From assembly GCA_964496875.1 (NCBI GenBank), contig CAZCBH010000002.1, positions 1 through 64,000 on the forward strand: a DNA stretch of 64,000 nucleotides. The letters run 5' to 3'. Below are positions 8,977-17,057 of this stretch, piece after piece; the stretch's first letter is position 1, and each line of letters begins with the position of its first letter. The translations under genes and the position numbers were made by a program. The notes beneath the pieces are model-generated. The model saw only the letters and a program-made list of their open reading frames with translations. It was not told the DNA's origin and ran no database searches. Source of the stretch: RI-106 sp964496875. Its GTDB lineage: Bacteria; Cyanobacteriota; Vampirovibrionia; Obscuribacterales; Obscuribacteraceae.

Positions 8977-9663
8977 ATGGAAACCATCTGTCCCAATCCG
9001 AAATGTGAGCATCGGTTCTCTCTGGAAGAGCCGCAATTCAATTCGGATAAGCGCAATCACTTTCATGGAGTCTGTCCAAATTGCGGTATCCAGGCCAGTT
9101 TCAGGACCATGGAGGCGCTTTCCGTCATTGATAATGTCTATTTGAAGCGCAAAGAGCGTGGCGGTCTTTGCGGCGGTCCAGAATTGCATGGGGTGCCCAG
9201 GCTGTCCGTACTGGTCGAGGATGTGAGAAGTCTCTGGAATGTGGGCTCTATCTTTCGCACTGCCGATGGTGCCGGTTTCGACCGCATTTATCTATCCGGT
9301 ATCTCCGGATCTCCACCACGTAAAGAGATCGAGAAGGTCAGCCTCGGTGCGGAGAATACCGTAAACTGGATTTACGAGAAGAATCCTCTGGTGGCGATCG
9401 AAGCTCTCAAGAGTGAGGGGGTAGAAATTGTCGGTCTCGAAGTCAGCAACGACAGTCGTCTGCTCACTGAGGCACTGGCTGACAAAAGCCTTTCGGTGCC
9501 GCTCTGTCTTGTACTCGGCAATGAAGTCTCAGGTCTTTCTCCCCAGGTGCTCTCTTCTTGCTCCTCGGTTTGCCACCTGCCTATGAGAGGCTTCAAAGAG
9601 TCCCTCAATGTGGCTGTCGCTTTTGGTATCGCCGCCTATGCCCTGGCCGAAGCGCTTTCTTGA
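8977..9663 (+). CDS. TrmH/SpoU-family RNA 2'-O-methyltransferase with N-terminal zinc ribbon
   Basis: 228 residues. The first 45 hold a four-cysteine zinc-ribbon pattern (CPNPKCEH at 5-12 and CPNCG around 32-36). Residues about 65-228 are a SPOUT methyltransferase: motif 1 NVGSIFRTADGAGF near 87, motif 2 LVLGNEVSGLS near 178, and motif 3 LPMRGFKESLNVAVAFGIA near 201. These motifs form the trefoil knot that binds S-adenosylmethionine and methylates the 2'-OH of a tRNA or rRNA ribose. The usual N-terminal substrate-binding domain of TrmH/RlmB is replaced by the zinc ribbon. No Shine-Dalgarno is visible before the ATG. Target RNA unknown. Confidence 0.9.
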   Translation: METICPNPKCEHRFSLEEPQFNSDKRNHFHGVCPNCGIQASFRTMEALSVIDNVYLKRKERGGLCGGPELHGVPRLSVLVEDVRSLWNVGSIFRTADGAGFDRIYLSGISGSPPRKEIEKVSLGAENTVNWIYEKNPLVAIEALKSEGVEIVGLEVSNDSRLLTEALADKSLSVPLCLVLGNEVSGLSPQVLSSCSSVCHLPMRGFKESLNVAVAFGIAAYALAEALS

Positions 9664-9668
9664 AGCTG

Positions 9669-10178
9669 TCAGACCTTTTCGGTAAAGAACGCCCAGGTCA
9701 GGGCGATTAACGTTAGTACATAGAGGGCCAGTAACATCACTGTTGTAGTCGATCTGGCCTCGCGCCATCGCTGGTAGTGCAGCATGCTGTGCACGCCGGC
9801 TCCAGTAAGTGAGACAAGGTAACAAAACAGTCTTGATATATGGAGGTCTTGATAGACCAGCCACATAGCCAGTCCCATCCAGAAGAGAATATTTGCCACA
9901 GAGGATATGGTCATGACGATCTGGTAATGGCTAAAATCAGTCAAGGCAATGTTCTCGTTATCTATAATGCGCAGGCGGAAAATCAAAGAGAAGGCGTTGA
10001 ATATCGCAATCAAAGCCAGCACCGAGGCCGCTGCTGCGTTCTCTTGCCAGCGCAGTTCGTTCTGGCTGTAATAAGTCCAGGGTATGGCTAGAATCATTAC
10101 AAGGATAAATGCCACCGAGACCCCGAAAAGTCCCAGGTGCCAGATTGAATGTCCGTTTGGTCTCTCTTCCTTGTCCAA
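9669..10178 (-). CDS. Membrane protein, about four TM segments, unknown
   Basis: 169 residues with hydrophobic segments at about 17-38, 49-68, 85-108 and 145-163, and a segment around 115-132 that may also insert. Charged loops contain RLRIIDNEN and HYQRWREARS. I do not recognise a family. It is transcribed towards the TrmH-like gene; the two stops are 5 bp apart. A single-gene unit with its start near 10178 and about 110 bp of sequence shared with the divergent TPR gene. Confidence 0.75.
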   Translation of the reverse strand: MDKEERPNGHSIWHLGLFGVSVAFILVMILAIPWTYYSQNELRWQENAAAASVLALIAIFNAFSLIFRLRIIDNENIALTDFSHYQIVMTISSVANILFWMGLAMWLVYQDLHISRLFCYLVSLTGAGVHSMLHYQRWREARSTTTVMLLALYVLTLIALTWAFFTEKV

Positions 10179-10306
10179 GGTTTCTTATCTCTCGAAGTTT
10201 TCAAAGAGTGTCAAATTAGATCTACCCTTTTGGAGGAAGGTTTATTTTCGCCTGCCAAAACGCTAATATTAGACGGACTCTGGCGCAAGTGGTATCGGGT
10301 GTATTG

Positions 10307-10933
10307 ATGAACTGGCATTTTCTTTTTTGGGGATGTTTAATCACGGCAGCTATCGCTTTTACCGGTACTGCCGCAATGGCCGAGGGCTTTCCCGGTATCG
10401 GCGACAGGGTTCAATATGCAGATTCTCTGCCGCACTATAATCTGGGCAATCGCTATCTGACCAAAAAGTGGTACGAAAAGGCGGTCGAGAAGTATCGTGA
10501 TGCCATCGAGATCTATCCTTATGATGCCGATGTCTACAGCAATCTGGGCGTCGCGCTGAGGCACCTCAATGACCCGGCACGGGCGGAATGGGCTTACAAA
10601 AGGGCTGTGGAGTTGAAGGGCGACGACTGGACATCGCTCAATAATCTGGCCAATCTCTATATGTTGCAGGATAGATTTGACGAGAGTCTCAAACTTTTTA
10701 AGAAAGCGCTGCAATGCAAGGACCTTCCAAAAGACGAAAAAGAGGTCATAGAGGGCAATATCGAAGGCATTAACAAGATAATGAAAAATCGGGGCTTATT
10801 GCAATCCGCTACCCAGGCTAAGAAAGCACCCGCTTCAAAGACTTCGACGGCCAAAAGAGGAGCTGTTTCTGGAAAAGCAGAAACTAAAGCCAGCCAGAGC
10901 CAGGCTTCTTATGAAAGCTGGCTGGAAAATTAG
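10307..10933 (+). CDS. Exported TPR protein
   Basis: ATG 10307 is preferred over the in-frame GTG at 10289 because it opens directly into a signal peptide (MNWHFLFWGCLITAAIAFTG, cleavage near AAMA-EG). The mature part has three consecutive TPR units at about residues 40-145: YNLGNRYLTKKWYEKAVEKY, VYSNLGVALRHLNDPARAEW and SLNNLANLYMLQDRFDESLK. The C-terminal 50 residues are a Lys/Ala/Ser-rich tail. TPRs bind protein partners, here in the periplasm or cell surface. Its stop lies 3 bp from that of the convergent aminotransferase gene. Confidence 0.86.
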   Translation: MNWHFLFWGCLITAAIAFTGTAAMAEGFPGIGDRVQYADSLPHYNLGNRYLTKKWYEKAVEKYRDAIEIYPYDADVYSNLGVALRHLNDPARAEWAYKRAVELKGDDWTSLNNLANLYMLQDRFDESLKLFKKALQCKDLPKDEKEVIEGNIEGINKIMKNRGLLQSATQAKKAPASKTSTAKRGAVSGKAETKASQSQASYESWLEN

Positions 10934-10936
10934 ATT

Positions 10937-11821
10937 TTAGTTTTTGCTCACGACGGCAGCCAGGATATTTTTGAACTCGTTATGAATTCTTTTTACCAGG
11001 GGGCCCGGTTCGCCTGTGCCTATCTTTCTATCGTTGACTTCGACGATAGAGATTATCTCTTCGGGGGTGCCTGCGATAAAAAGCTCATCCAGTCCGTAGA
11101 TATCTTCCTCTTTCACCCTGGTTTCGACTAAGGCGATGCCGGTATTATCCGCGATTTCGAGAACCTGGCGTTTGGTTATCCCGGGCAGAACATTGGCCGA
11201 AGATGGTGCCACCAGAATGTTTCCGTCTTTGATACCGAATATCGAGGTATGGCTGCCTTCGGTCATATAGCCCCGGTCGTCGATGAATACCACTTCCAGG
11301 CAATTGTTCTCTCTGGCAAAGCTGGCTGCCATGCAATTGGCGATCAGGCTGGTTGCCTTGATATCGTTGCGGCGCCAGCGGATGTCTCTGTGGGTAATCG
11401 CCCGGGCGCCAGTACGTCTTGTTTCCGCATAAACATCGGTGAAGGGCTGGATGTACATCAGGATATTGGGTTGGTAATGATCGGGATAATGATGGGTTCT
11501 CGGTGCCACTCCCCGGGTTATCTGGCAATAGATGAGAGCGTCTTCCAGACTGCTTTCTTCAATAAGCGCAAGCAGGCGTGTTTTAACCTGGGCGATTTCG
11601 ACATGCTTCATCTGTACCGAAGCGAGGCTGGTGGCCAGTCTGTCCAGATGATCTTCCAGGCGAAATGGAGACGCACCATATACTCTTATTACTTCGTAGA
11701 CGCCGTCACCAAAGAGAAAGCCCCGGTCTAGAGCCGGAACAGTTACATCTTTGAGCGGCATAAAGACACCGTTCCAGTCGGCGAGAATTTCCAGTTCGGC
11801 TTCTCGATCCGGATCACTCAT
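10937..11821 (-). CDS. dat: Class IV aminotransferase, D-amino acid aminotransferase type
   Basis: 294 residues, fold-type IV PLP enzyme. K155 in RRNDIKATSL is the expected Schiff-base lysine and E188 in MTEGSH the cofactor-ring glutamate. The segment YCQITRGVAPRTHHYP carries the R-x-H pair (R108, H110) that marks D-alanine aminotransferases rather than branched-chain enzymes, which favours conversion of D-alanine plus 2-oxoglutarate to pyruvate plus D-glutamate, a cell-wall precursor step. Branched-chain or 4-amino-4-deoxychorismate activity is less likely but not excluded. The start codon directly abuts the stop of the upstream 70-residue membrane protein gene, so the two are cotranscribed. 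Confidence 0.88.
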   Translation of the reverse strand: MSDPDREAELEILADWNGVFMPLKDVTVPALDRGFLFGDGVYEVIRVYGASPFRLEDHLDRLATSLASVQMKHVEIAQVKTRLLALIEESSLEDALIYCQITRGVAPRTHHYPDHYQPNILMYIQPFTDVYAETRRTGARAITHRDIRWRRNDIKATSLIANCMAASFARENNCLEVVFIDDRGYMTEGSHTSIFGIKDGNILVAPSSANVLPGITKRQVLEIADNTGIALVETRVKEEDIYGLDELFIAGTPEEIISIVEVNDRKIGTGEPGPLVKRIHNEFKNILAAVVSKN

Positions 11822-12034
11822 CTATTCGACATAGAGCAGGATGATCTCCATCCATGAGAAGGTGAGAGCAGCCGGGTACATAAGTAGCCAGAAAACGTTC
11901 GAACCCCAGTCGTTCTCGGCACCATCCTGGAAGTCGCAATACCAGAGAACGGCGTTACAGAACAAGCTGGATATAGGCCATCCTAAGATGCCTATCAAAA
12001 ATGCTATCCAGAGAAATACGAACCAGATATCCAA
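11822..12034 (-). CDS. Small membrane protein, 70 aa
   Basis: Starts at TTG 12034 with an AGAGGAG Shine-Dalgarno about 12 bp upstream and ends one base before the aminotransferase ATG, so translation is probably coupled. Two to three hydrophobic segments (FVFLWIAFLIGILGWPI; VFWLLMYPAALTFSWMEIIL) flank a short acidic loop with WYCDFQDGAENDWG. No family recognised. Judged real because of the tight junction and ribosome-binding site. Confidence 0.65.
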   Translation of the reverse strand: MDIWFVFLWIAFLIGILGWPISSLFCNAVLWYCDFQDGAENDWGSNVFWLLMYPAALTFSWMEIILLYVE

Positions 12035-12106
12035 CCGGTGAGGTCTCCTCTTTCCGTTTCCCGTGATCTCTTACTAATTTCTACTCCCTGGACCGATATT
12101 TTTCAA

Positions 12107-12204
12107 CTATTGACAACCTGGTTGTTGCCCTGATTATTTCGGGGTTTTGGCGGTTTTTTGAAATTGTCAACTGGAAAGGTAAACAAAAGTGTGGTTGTCA
12201 ATAG
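12107..12204. promoter_or_regulatory. Inverted-repeat cluster built from TTGACAA/TTGTCAA elements
   Basis: A perfect 12-base inverted repeat, CTATTGACAACC at 12107-12118 and GGTTGTCAATAG at 12193-12204, encloses a third copy (ATTGTCAAC near 12165). The left arm overlaps a short palindrome, ACAACC-T-GGTTGT (12113-12125). The cluster lies about 75-170 bp upstream of the membrane protein/dat operon, in a 347-bp gene-free stretch (12035-12381). Placement and symmetry suggest binding sites for a dimeric regulator or a long hairpin. On the plus strand TTGACA plus 17 bp plus ATTATT also resembles a promoter. Confidence 0.45.
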
Positions 12205-12347
12205 ATCTTGTGTTGATTATCACTGGATTTCGGGCTTTCTGCCCGGTGCCGTGGCAAGTTCGAGGGGTCGAGAATAAATTCAAAGCTTTATTGAATTTAA
12301 TCAAGAAATATTGCCGACTGCTCTGATTGGTAAGTTCAAAATGCTGC

Positions 12348-12361
12348 CACCGAAACCGGTG
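12348..12361 (-). terminator. Short hairpin after GNAT gene
   Basis: CACCG-AAAC-CGGTG forms a 5-bp stem 21 bp downstream of the GNAT stop, followed on the minus strand by a T-containing stretch (GCATTTTG). A weak terminator candidate. Confidence 0.25.
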
Positions 12362-12381
12362 CTCTGACCTGGTCTATTTGG

Positions 12382-12942
12382 CTAGGTCCGCTTCCAGTCA
12401 TCTTTGTAGATTGAATAACGCACATGGGGTCTGAGAAAATGTCCCTCGGGCAGTTGAGGATGCTCGAAATCAGCCTGTCTTTTCAGACCGATCTTTTCCA
12501 TGACTCTAATAGACTTCTTGTTGTGAACCGAGGTGAAGGACATGATCTCATCGAGACCTGCTCTATTGAAGCCGTCGTTGATAGAGGCAATCGCCGCTTC
12601 CGGCGCGTAGCCTCGCCCCCAGTGTTCCGACAATAATCGCCAGCCTACCTCCACACAGGGAGTAAAATCCGCCTCGAATTTAGGTTTCCAGAGACCGACA
12701 AATCCGATGAACTCTCCACTCTCCTTCAGCTCTACCGCCCAGAGTCCGAGTTGATAAGTTTTAAAATGGTCCCGGATATATTCTATAAAGGCGGCGGTCT
12801 CGTCTTTATCCAGCATTTTGGGAAACCATTCCATCACCTTGCGGTCGCCGTTCAAGCGGGCGAAGGGCTCCAGATCATCCTTTTGCCAGTGTCTCAGCTT
12901 CAATCTTTCTGTTTCGAGAAAATCCGGGGCTTGTTCGATCAT
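12382..12942 (-). CDS. GNAT acetyltransferase, RimJ/RimL-like
   Basis: 186 residues. ETERLKLRHWQKDDLEPFARL near the N-terminus is the standard opening of RimJ/RimL-type acetyltransferases; EFIGFVGLWKP (strand 4), GWRLLSEHWGRGYAPEA (acetyl-CoA pyrophosphate loop, about 110-126) and SVHNKKSIRVMEKIGLKR (about 140-157) complete the fold. These enzymes transfer an acetyl group from acetyl-CoA to an N-terminal or small-molecule amine. Substrate cannot be told. It is a single-gene unit, divergent from the amylase gene with about 120 bp between the starts. Confidence 0.9.
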   Translation of the reverse strand: MIEQAPDFLETERLKLRHWQKDDLEPFARLNGDRKVMEWFPKMLDKDETAAFIEYIRDHFKTYQLGLWAVELKESGEFIGFVGLWKPKFEADFTPCVEVGWRLLSEHWGRGYAPEAAIASINDGFNRAGLDEIMSFTSVHNKKSIRVMEKIGLKRQADFEHPQLPEGHFLRPHVRYSIYKDDWKRT

Positions 12943-13066
12943 GATCGCATTAGATGCTCTTCTAAAGTCCGAGTCAATTTTATCATCGCACCCAATTTAA
13001 GCATTAGACCAACGCTTTCTGATATTTTTAGGGACCGAGTTTTTCTGGTCAGGAGTGAATCGGTCT

Positions 13067-15205
13067 ATGACTGAGTTTAGAAAAATGATTCCGCCGCTTT
13101 GTCTGGCTGTTTTCTTCTTGTTCGCCTTTCCAAAATCAGGCTTCGCAGAAGATCTGCGGGCTTCGACCATATACCAGATATTTACCGATCGTTTCTGCAA
13201 CGGTGATACTAAAAACGATGATCCCGAAGTCTCTAAGGGGATGTTCGATCCTGAGAAGAGGAACTGGAACGCATACTGGGGTGGCGATCTCCAGGGGGTT
13301 ATCGACAAGCTGCCTTATCTCAAGAAGATGGGATTCACTGCTATCTGGATCTCGCCGGTTATAGACAATGTCAACAAGCCGACTCTAGAAGCCGATGGCC
13401 GGGTGATGGCTCCTTACCACGGCTACCATGCCCGAAATTTCAAGGGTATCGATGAGCATATCGGTGACTGGAAGGTCTTTGATAGGTTGATAGAGAGCGC
13501 GCATAGAAGCGGGATCAAAGTGATGGTCGATATGCCGCTCAATCATACAAGTACCATAAACCATGGAGAGTTCGGTGCTTTGTACGACGGCATGGAGTTC
13601 ATGAGCGATACCGAAAACGATAGAAATAAACTCTTCAATCATCTACCGGAAATTGCCGACTGGAACGACCCATATCAGTTGCAGTACTACACTCTGGCCT
13701 GGCTCGGCGACCTCAATCAAGAGAACTCTTTTATAGATACTTATCTTGGCAATGCGGTTCTAAACTTAAAAAGACACGGTGCCGACGCCACCAGACTCGA
13801 TGCCGCCAAGCACGCCAACTGGGGCTGGCAGAGTACGGTGGTGAACAAGCTCTATGACAAGGGCCGACATTTTGTTGTGGCGGAGTGGTGGATGTCCGAT
13901 ACCGATGATCCGCTATACAAAGAGGCAGTTGAGTTCGTGAACAAAGCCGGAGTAGGCCTGTTCGATTTTCCTTTTGCCACCACCATTCGCAAAGTCCTCG
14001 GAGAAGAGACCTCCGGCTTCAAGCAGCTGGCAAGGGTTATAGAGAAAGAGGATGCCGATCTCAAAGATCCCAGCGCCTTGATCACTTTTATCGATAACCA
14101 TGATATGCCTCGTTTCACCAGCCTGAACAAAGACCGACGCGCCGTCGACCTGGCTCTGGCATTGATGTATACAGTGCGTGGTATTCCTTCTGTTTATTAC
14201 GGTACCGAGCAGTATATTCATGATGACACCAAGGGTGGCGGAGATCCCTATACCCGGGTCTGGATGAAAAACTTCGACGAAGAGTCGGAGGGCTTCAAGT
14301 TGATAACCGAACTCAATCGTCTGAGGCGATCGAGCGAAGCGCTGTCATACGGTTGTCAGCAATCTATAGAAGTCGGTGATGATCTCTATATCTTCAAGCG
14401 GGAGTTCGGCGGTCATGCGGTCGTTGTGGCTGTGAACAAAGGCAAACAGAACAGTGCACCAGTGTCGACAGAGCGGTTGTCCGCGATTCTTGGTACGGGT
14501 GATACGGCTATTGAAGATGCCCTTGCCGGTCGGTTGGGTGGAGTCGCGTTTTCCGCCGGGGCGAAATCATTGACTCTGCCTCCCCGCTCTATTTCGATCT
14601 GGATGGCAGGAGAGCGCGAAGGCAATGGCAAAGTCCAGCCCGAAATTGCATCTATCAGTCCCGGTGTCATTCACGGAGGCAAGCCGGTTGTTGTAAGCGG
14701 TATCGGATTTGGTGAGAAGCAAGGTCAGGTTCTTGCCGACGGTGAGTCTCTTTCGATTCGCCACTGGTCGGATCGCAGTGTGGAGGTTACTTCTCCTGCC
14801 GCGTCTTACGGCGAGATGCGCATGGCGGTCAAAAGAGCCGATGGTCTCACCTCCAGGTCTAAGCCCTTTACCGCGCTATCCGGAAAGCTAGTGCCCATAA
14901 CTTTCCAGGTCGAAAGTCCCGGTTTCAACTGGAAGGGCGAGAAACTATACATAACCGGTTCGGCTTCCAATCTGGGCTGCTGGAGTCGCAAGCCGCAACA
15001 GGCGGCCGGCCCTCTGCTTTTGTCTGAAGACCGCGATTATATTCTTTGTGTGGCTTTGCCTGCCGGTAAAAAGGTGAGCTTCAAATTGATGATTCTAGAT
15101 AAGGAAGGAAAGCTGGTCAGAGAGGAGAAAGGCATACACAGCTACAAGGTGCCTGATCAAGGTCCCTGGCGACACAAGGTGAGGTGGCAGGACGATGCCC
15201 GGTGA
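13067..15205 (+). CDS. Secreted GH13 alpha-amylase/CGTase-like enzyme with TIG and CBM20
   Basis: ATG 13067 has AGGAG 11 bp upstream (712 residues); the GTG at 13055 overlaps that site. A signal peptide ends near GFAEDL. The catalytic (beta/alpha)8 domain opens with IYQIFTDRFCNGDT; the three acidic residues are D245 (ATRLDAAKH), E273 (VVAEWW) and D346 (FIDNHDMPRF). A C domain, a TIG/IPT domain (PGVIHGGKPVVVSGIGFG) and a C-terminal CBM20 starch-binding domain (LYITGSASNLGCW) follow: the A/B-C-D-E order of cyclodextrin glucanotransferases. At the position of the central CGTase tyrosine (before DLNQEN) the sequence reads LAWLGDL, with no aromatic in register, which favours hydrolysis over cyclisation. 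Its last 11 bp overlap the kinase gene. Confidence 0.93.
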   Translation: MTEFRKMIPPLCLAVFFLFAFPKSGFAEDLRASTIYQIFTDRFCNGDTKNDDPEVSKGMFDPEKRNWNAYWGGDLQGVIDKLPYLKKMGFTAIWISPVIDNVNKPTLEADGRVMAPYHGYHARNFKGIDEHIGDWKVFDRLIESAHRSGIKVMVDMPLNHTSTINHGEFGALYDGMEFMSDTENDRNKLFNHLPEIADWNDPYQLQYYTLAWLGDLNQENSFIDTYLGNAVLNLKRHGADATRLDAAKHANWGWQSTVVNKLYDKGRHFVVAEWWMSDTDDPLYKEAVEFVNKAGVGLFDFPFATTIRKVLGEETSGFKQLARVIEKEDADLKDPSALITFIDNHDMPRFTSLNKDRRAVDLALALMYTVRGIPSVYYGTEQYIHDDTKGGGDPYTRVWMKNFDEESEGFKLITELNRLRRSSEALSYGCQQSIEVGDDLYIFKREFGGHAVVVAVNKGKQNSAPVSTERLSAILGTGDTAIEDALAGRLGGVAFSAGAKSLTLPPRSISIWMAGEREGNGKVQPEIASISPGVIHGGKPVVVSGIGFGEKQGQVLADGESLSIRHWSDRSVEVTSPAASYGEMRMAVKRADGLTSRSKPFTALSGKLVPITFQVESPGFNWKGEKLYITGSASNLGCWSRKPQQAAGPLLLSEDRDYILCVALPAGKKVSFKLMILDKEGKLVREEKGIHSYKVPDQGPWRHKVRWQDDAR

Positions 15206-16886
15206 AAATGGCATTATCGGCTCGATACTGGACGAAAGATATCAGATCGAGAGCAAACTGGGAGAAGGCGGAATGGGCGCGGTTTATCTGGCGCGCAATC
15301 TCCAGATAGGCAAGCCGGTGGCCATCAAAGTATTGCACGGAGGTCTTGTGGCCGACGAGAGGGTAGAGGCGCGCTTCACCCAGGAGATAAGCGTCATGAG
15401 TTCTCTGTCCCATCCCAATCTGATCACCATTCAGGATGCCGGTATCATCCCTACCAGTGGTATTCCATATTTTGTGATGGAGTATCTGGAGGCTCGCTCG
15501 CTCGATCATATCCTCAAAGAGAATGGACCTCTCGGTATAGAGCAGGTGCAGGCGGTGTTGTATCAAGTCGCCGACGCCCTTGCCCATGCCCATAAAAAGG
15601 GGGTGGTGCATCGTGATCTGAAGCCTGCCAATGTGCTCTTGCTCAAGTCCGAGGGGCAGTATTTCGTGAAGGTAGTCGATCTCGGTATTGCAAAAGCGAT
15701 TAGACCGGATGGTGCCGCCGCCGAATTAGAGCTGACCAGAACCGGAGAGGTTTTCGGCAGCCCTCAATACATGAGCCCGGAGCAGTGCAACGGAGAACCG
15801 CAAGATAGACGGACCGATATCTATGCTTTCGGCTGTCTTATCTATGCGGTGCTCACCGGCAAGCCCCCTTTTGTGCGACGCACCGCCATAGAGACCATCG
15901 TCAGTCAGGTCAATGATGAGCCACCGCCCTTCTCTCAATATGAGACCCTTGCCGGTCAGCCTCTGGCTCTTGCCCTCGAACCCATCGCCCGTCGCTGCCT
16001 GGCCAAGGACCCGGCCGAGAGATACGCGGATATGGGAGAGGTGATGACCGAATTGAAGCGCGCCTCTTGTGATACAGTCTCTGCGGTGCCGGTTCATAGA
16101 GTCGAGAAGGTTAGCGAGACCCCGAAAGAGAATTCCGGTGGCAACAAAGCACTGCTGGTGGTGTCGGGTATAGCTATACTTCTTCTGGGTACGCTTCTTG
16201 GTCTGGGTAGTCAGATTTTGATCAAGCCTCACTCTCAACCTCAAGCTCAGCCTGCGTCTTCGCCGCCGCCCCAGATTACTCAGATGCCAGACTGGAAGGA
16301 CCAGGTCAAAGCGGCTCTCAATAACATGAATCATCCGGTGGCAAATATCTCGCTCGGTCCTCATCCGGAGGATGCGCACATAGTCCGGGTCCTGAGTATT
16401 TATCACGGTAAGCCCACCGCCGACTATACCGATGTGATCAAAGGACAGGTGGATGTCGACATTAAACCGCCTCTTTCTGAAGACAGCGATAAAGATTTGA
16501 TTCTGGTTCTCAGCGCTTATATGCCCACCACCTGGAAGTTGCATCTCTCCAGTCCGGCAGTGCGGCTGAAGCAGGTGGTCAGTGTGGGATTCTTTCCCCA
16601 GACCGTTACCGGAATGCCGGAGGGAGTAGTGCTTACCGAAATATATAGTCCTGCCCTGGCCGATAAGTTGGGTGCAGGCTCGAAGGGTGAAAGACATGTC
16701 AATCCCTTCGACCCCTGGATGTTCCTCTATACAGGAGGCGCAAATTTGTCCGGAGGCGATCTTGCCGCCGAAATCCAGGCAGACCCTCTTTTCGAGCAGG
16801 TGCAAAAGGATCTCTTGAAATTCAGCGGCAGCCACCTGCGCAGTTTCGTGGGCACCAGAGCGACCGATCATTTCATCGTCAATTAG
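15195..16886 (+). CDS. Receptor-like Ser/Thr protein kinase, unknown extracytoplasmic domain
   Basis: 563 residues. The Hanks-type kinase domain covers about residues 14-290: GEGGMGAVY glycine loop (23-31), K45 in AIKVL, HRDLKPANV with catalytic Asp near 140, VDLGIAK in place of the usual VDFG/DFG, and SPQYMSPEQ activation segment. A single membrane segment lies at about 319-341 (LLVVSGIAILLLGTLLGLG), then a Pro/Gln linker and about 200 residues with no family I recognise, probably outside the membrane. The start overlaps the end of the amylase gene by 11 bp, implying translational coupling, so the kinase may sense or control dextrin use. Confidence 0.92.
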   Translation: MPGENGIIGSILDERYQIESKLGEGGMGAVYLARNLQIGKPVAIKVLHGGLVADERVEARFTQEISVMSSLSHPNLITIQDAGIIPTSGIPYFVMEYLEARSLDHILKENGPLGIEQVQAVLYQVADALAHAHKKGVVHRDLKPANVLLLKSEGQYFVKVVDLGIAKAIRPDGAAAELELTRTGEVFGSPQYMSPEQCNGEPQDRRTDIYAFGCLIYAVLTGKPPFVRRTAIETIVSQVNDEPPPFSQYETLAGQPLALALEPIARRCLAKDPAERYADMGEVMTELKRASCDTVSAVPVHRVEKVSETPKENSGGNKALLVVSGIAILLLGTLLGLGSQILIKPHSQPQAQPASSPPPQITQMPDWKDQVKAALNNMNHPVANISLGPHPEDAHIVRVLSIYHGKPTADYTDVIKGQVDVDIKPPLSEDSDKDLILVLSAYMPTTWKLHLSSPAVRLKQVVSVGFFPQTVTGMPEGVVLTEIYSPALADKLGAGSKGERHVNPFDPWMFLYTGGANLSGGDLAAEIQADPLFEQVQKDLLKFSGSHLRSFVGTRATDHFIVN

Positions 16887-17057
16887 GACCTTTTTGTGAA
16901 CTAGCGATATTGATGCGGCTCACAGGTGATCGGCAGCTCAATCCCCCCATGCTGGGCGGTTTTTGGCGGCTGATGCTGATTCTACGTATATCGAACCGTA
17001 TGCGGATACCGGTATGGTGGCATCATCGACCTTTCCCCCAACAGGTTATTGAACAGA

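Noticed and set aside
15726..16871. 381-residue open frame antisense to the kinase gene
   Set aside because: His/Arg-rich shadow of the kinase reading frame without domain features.
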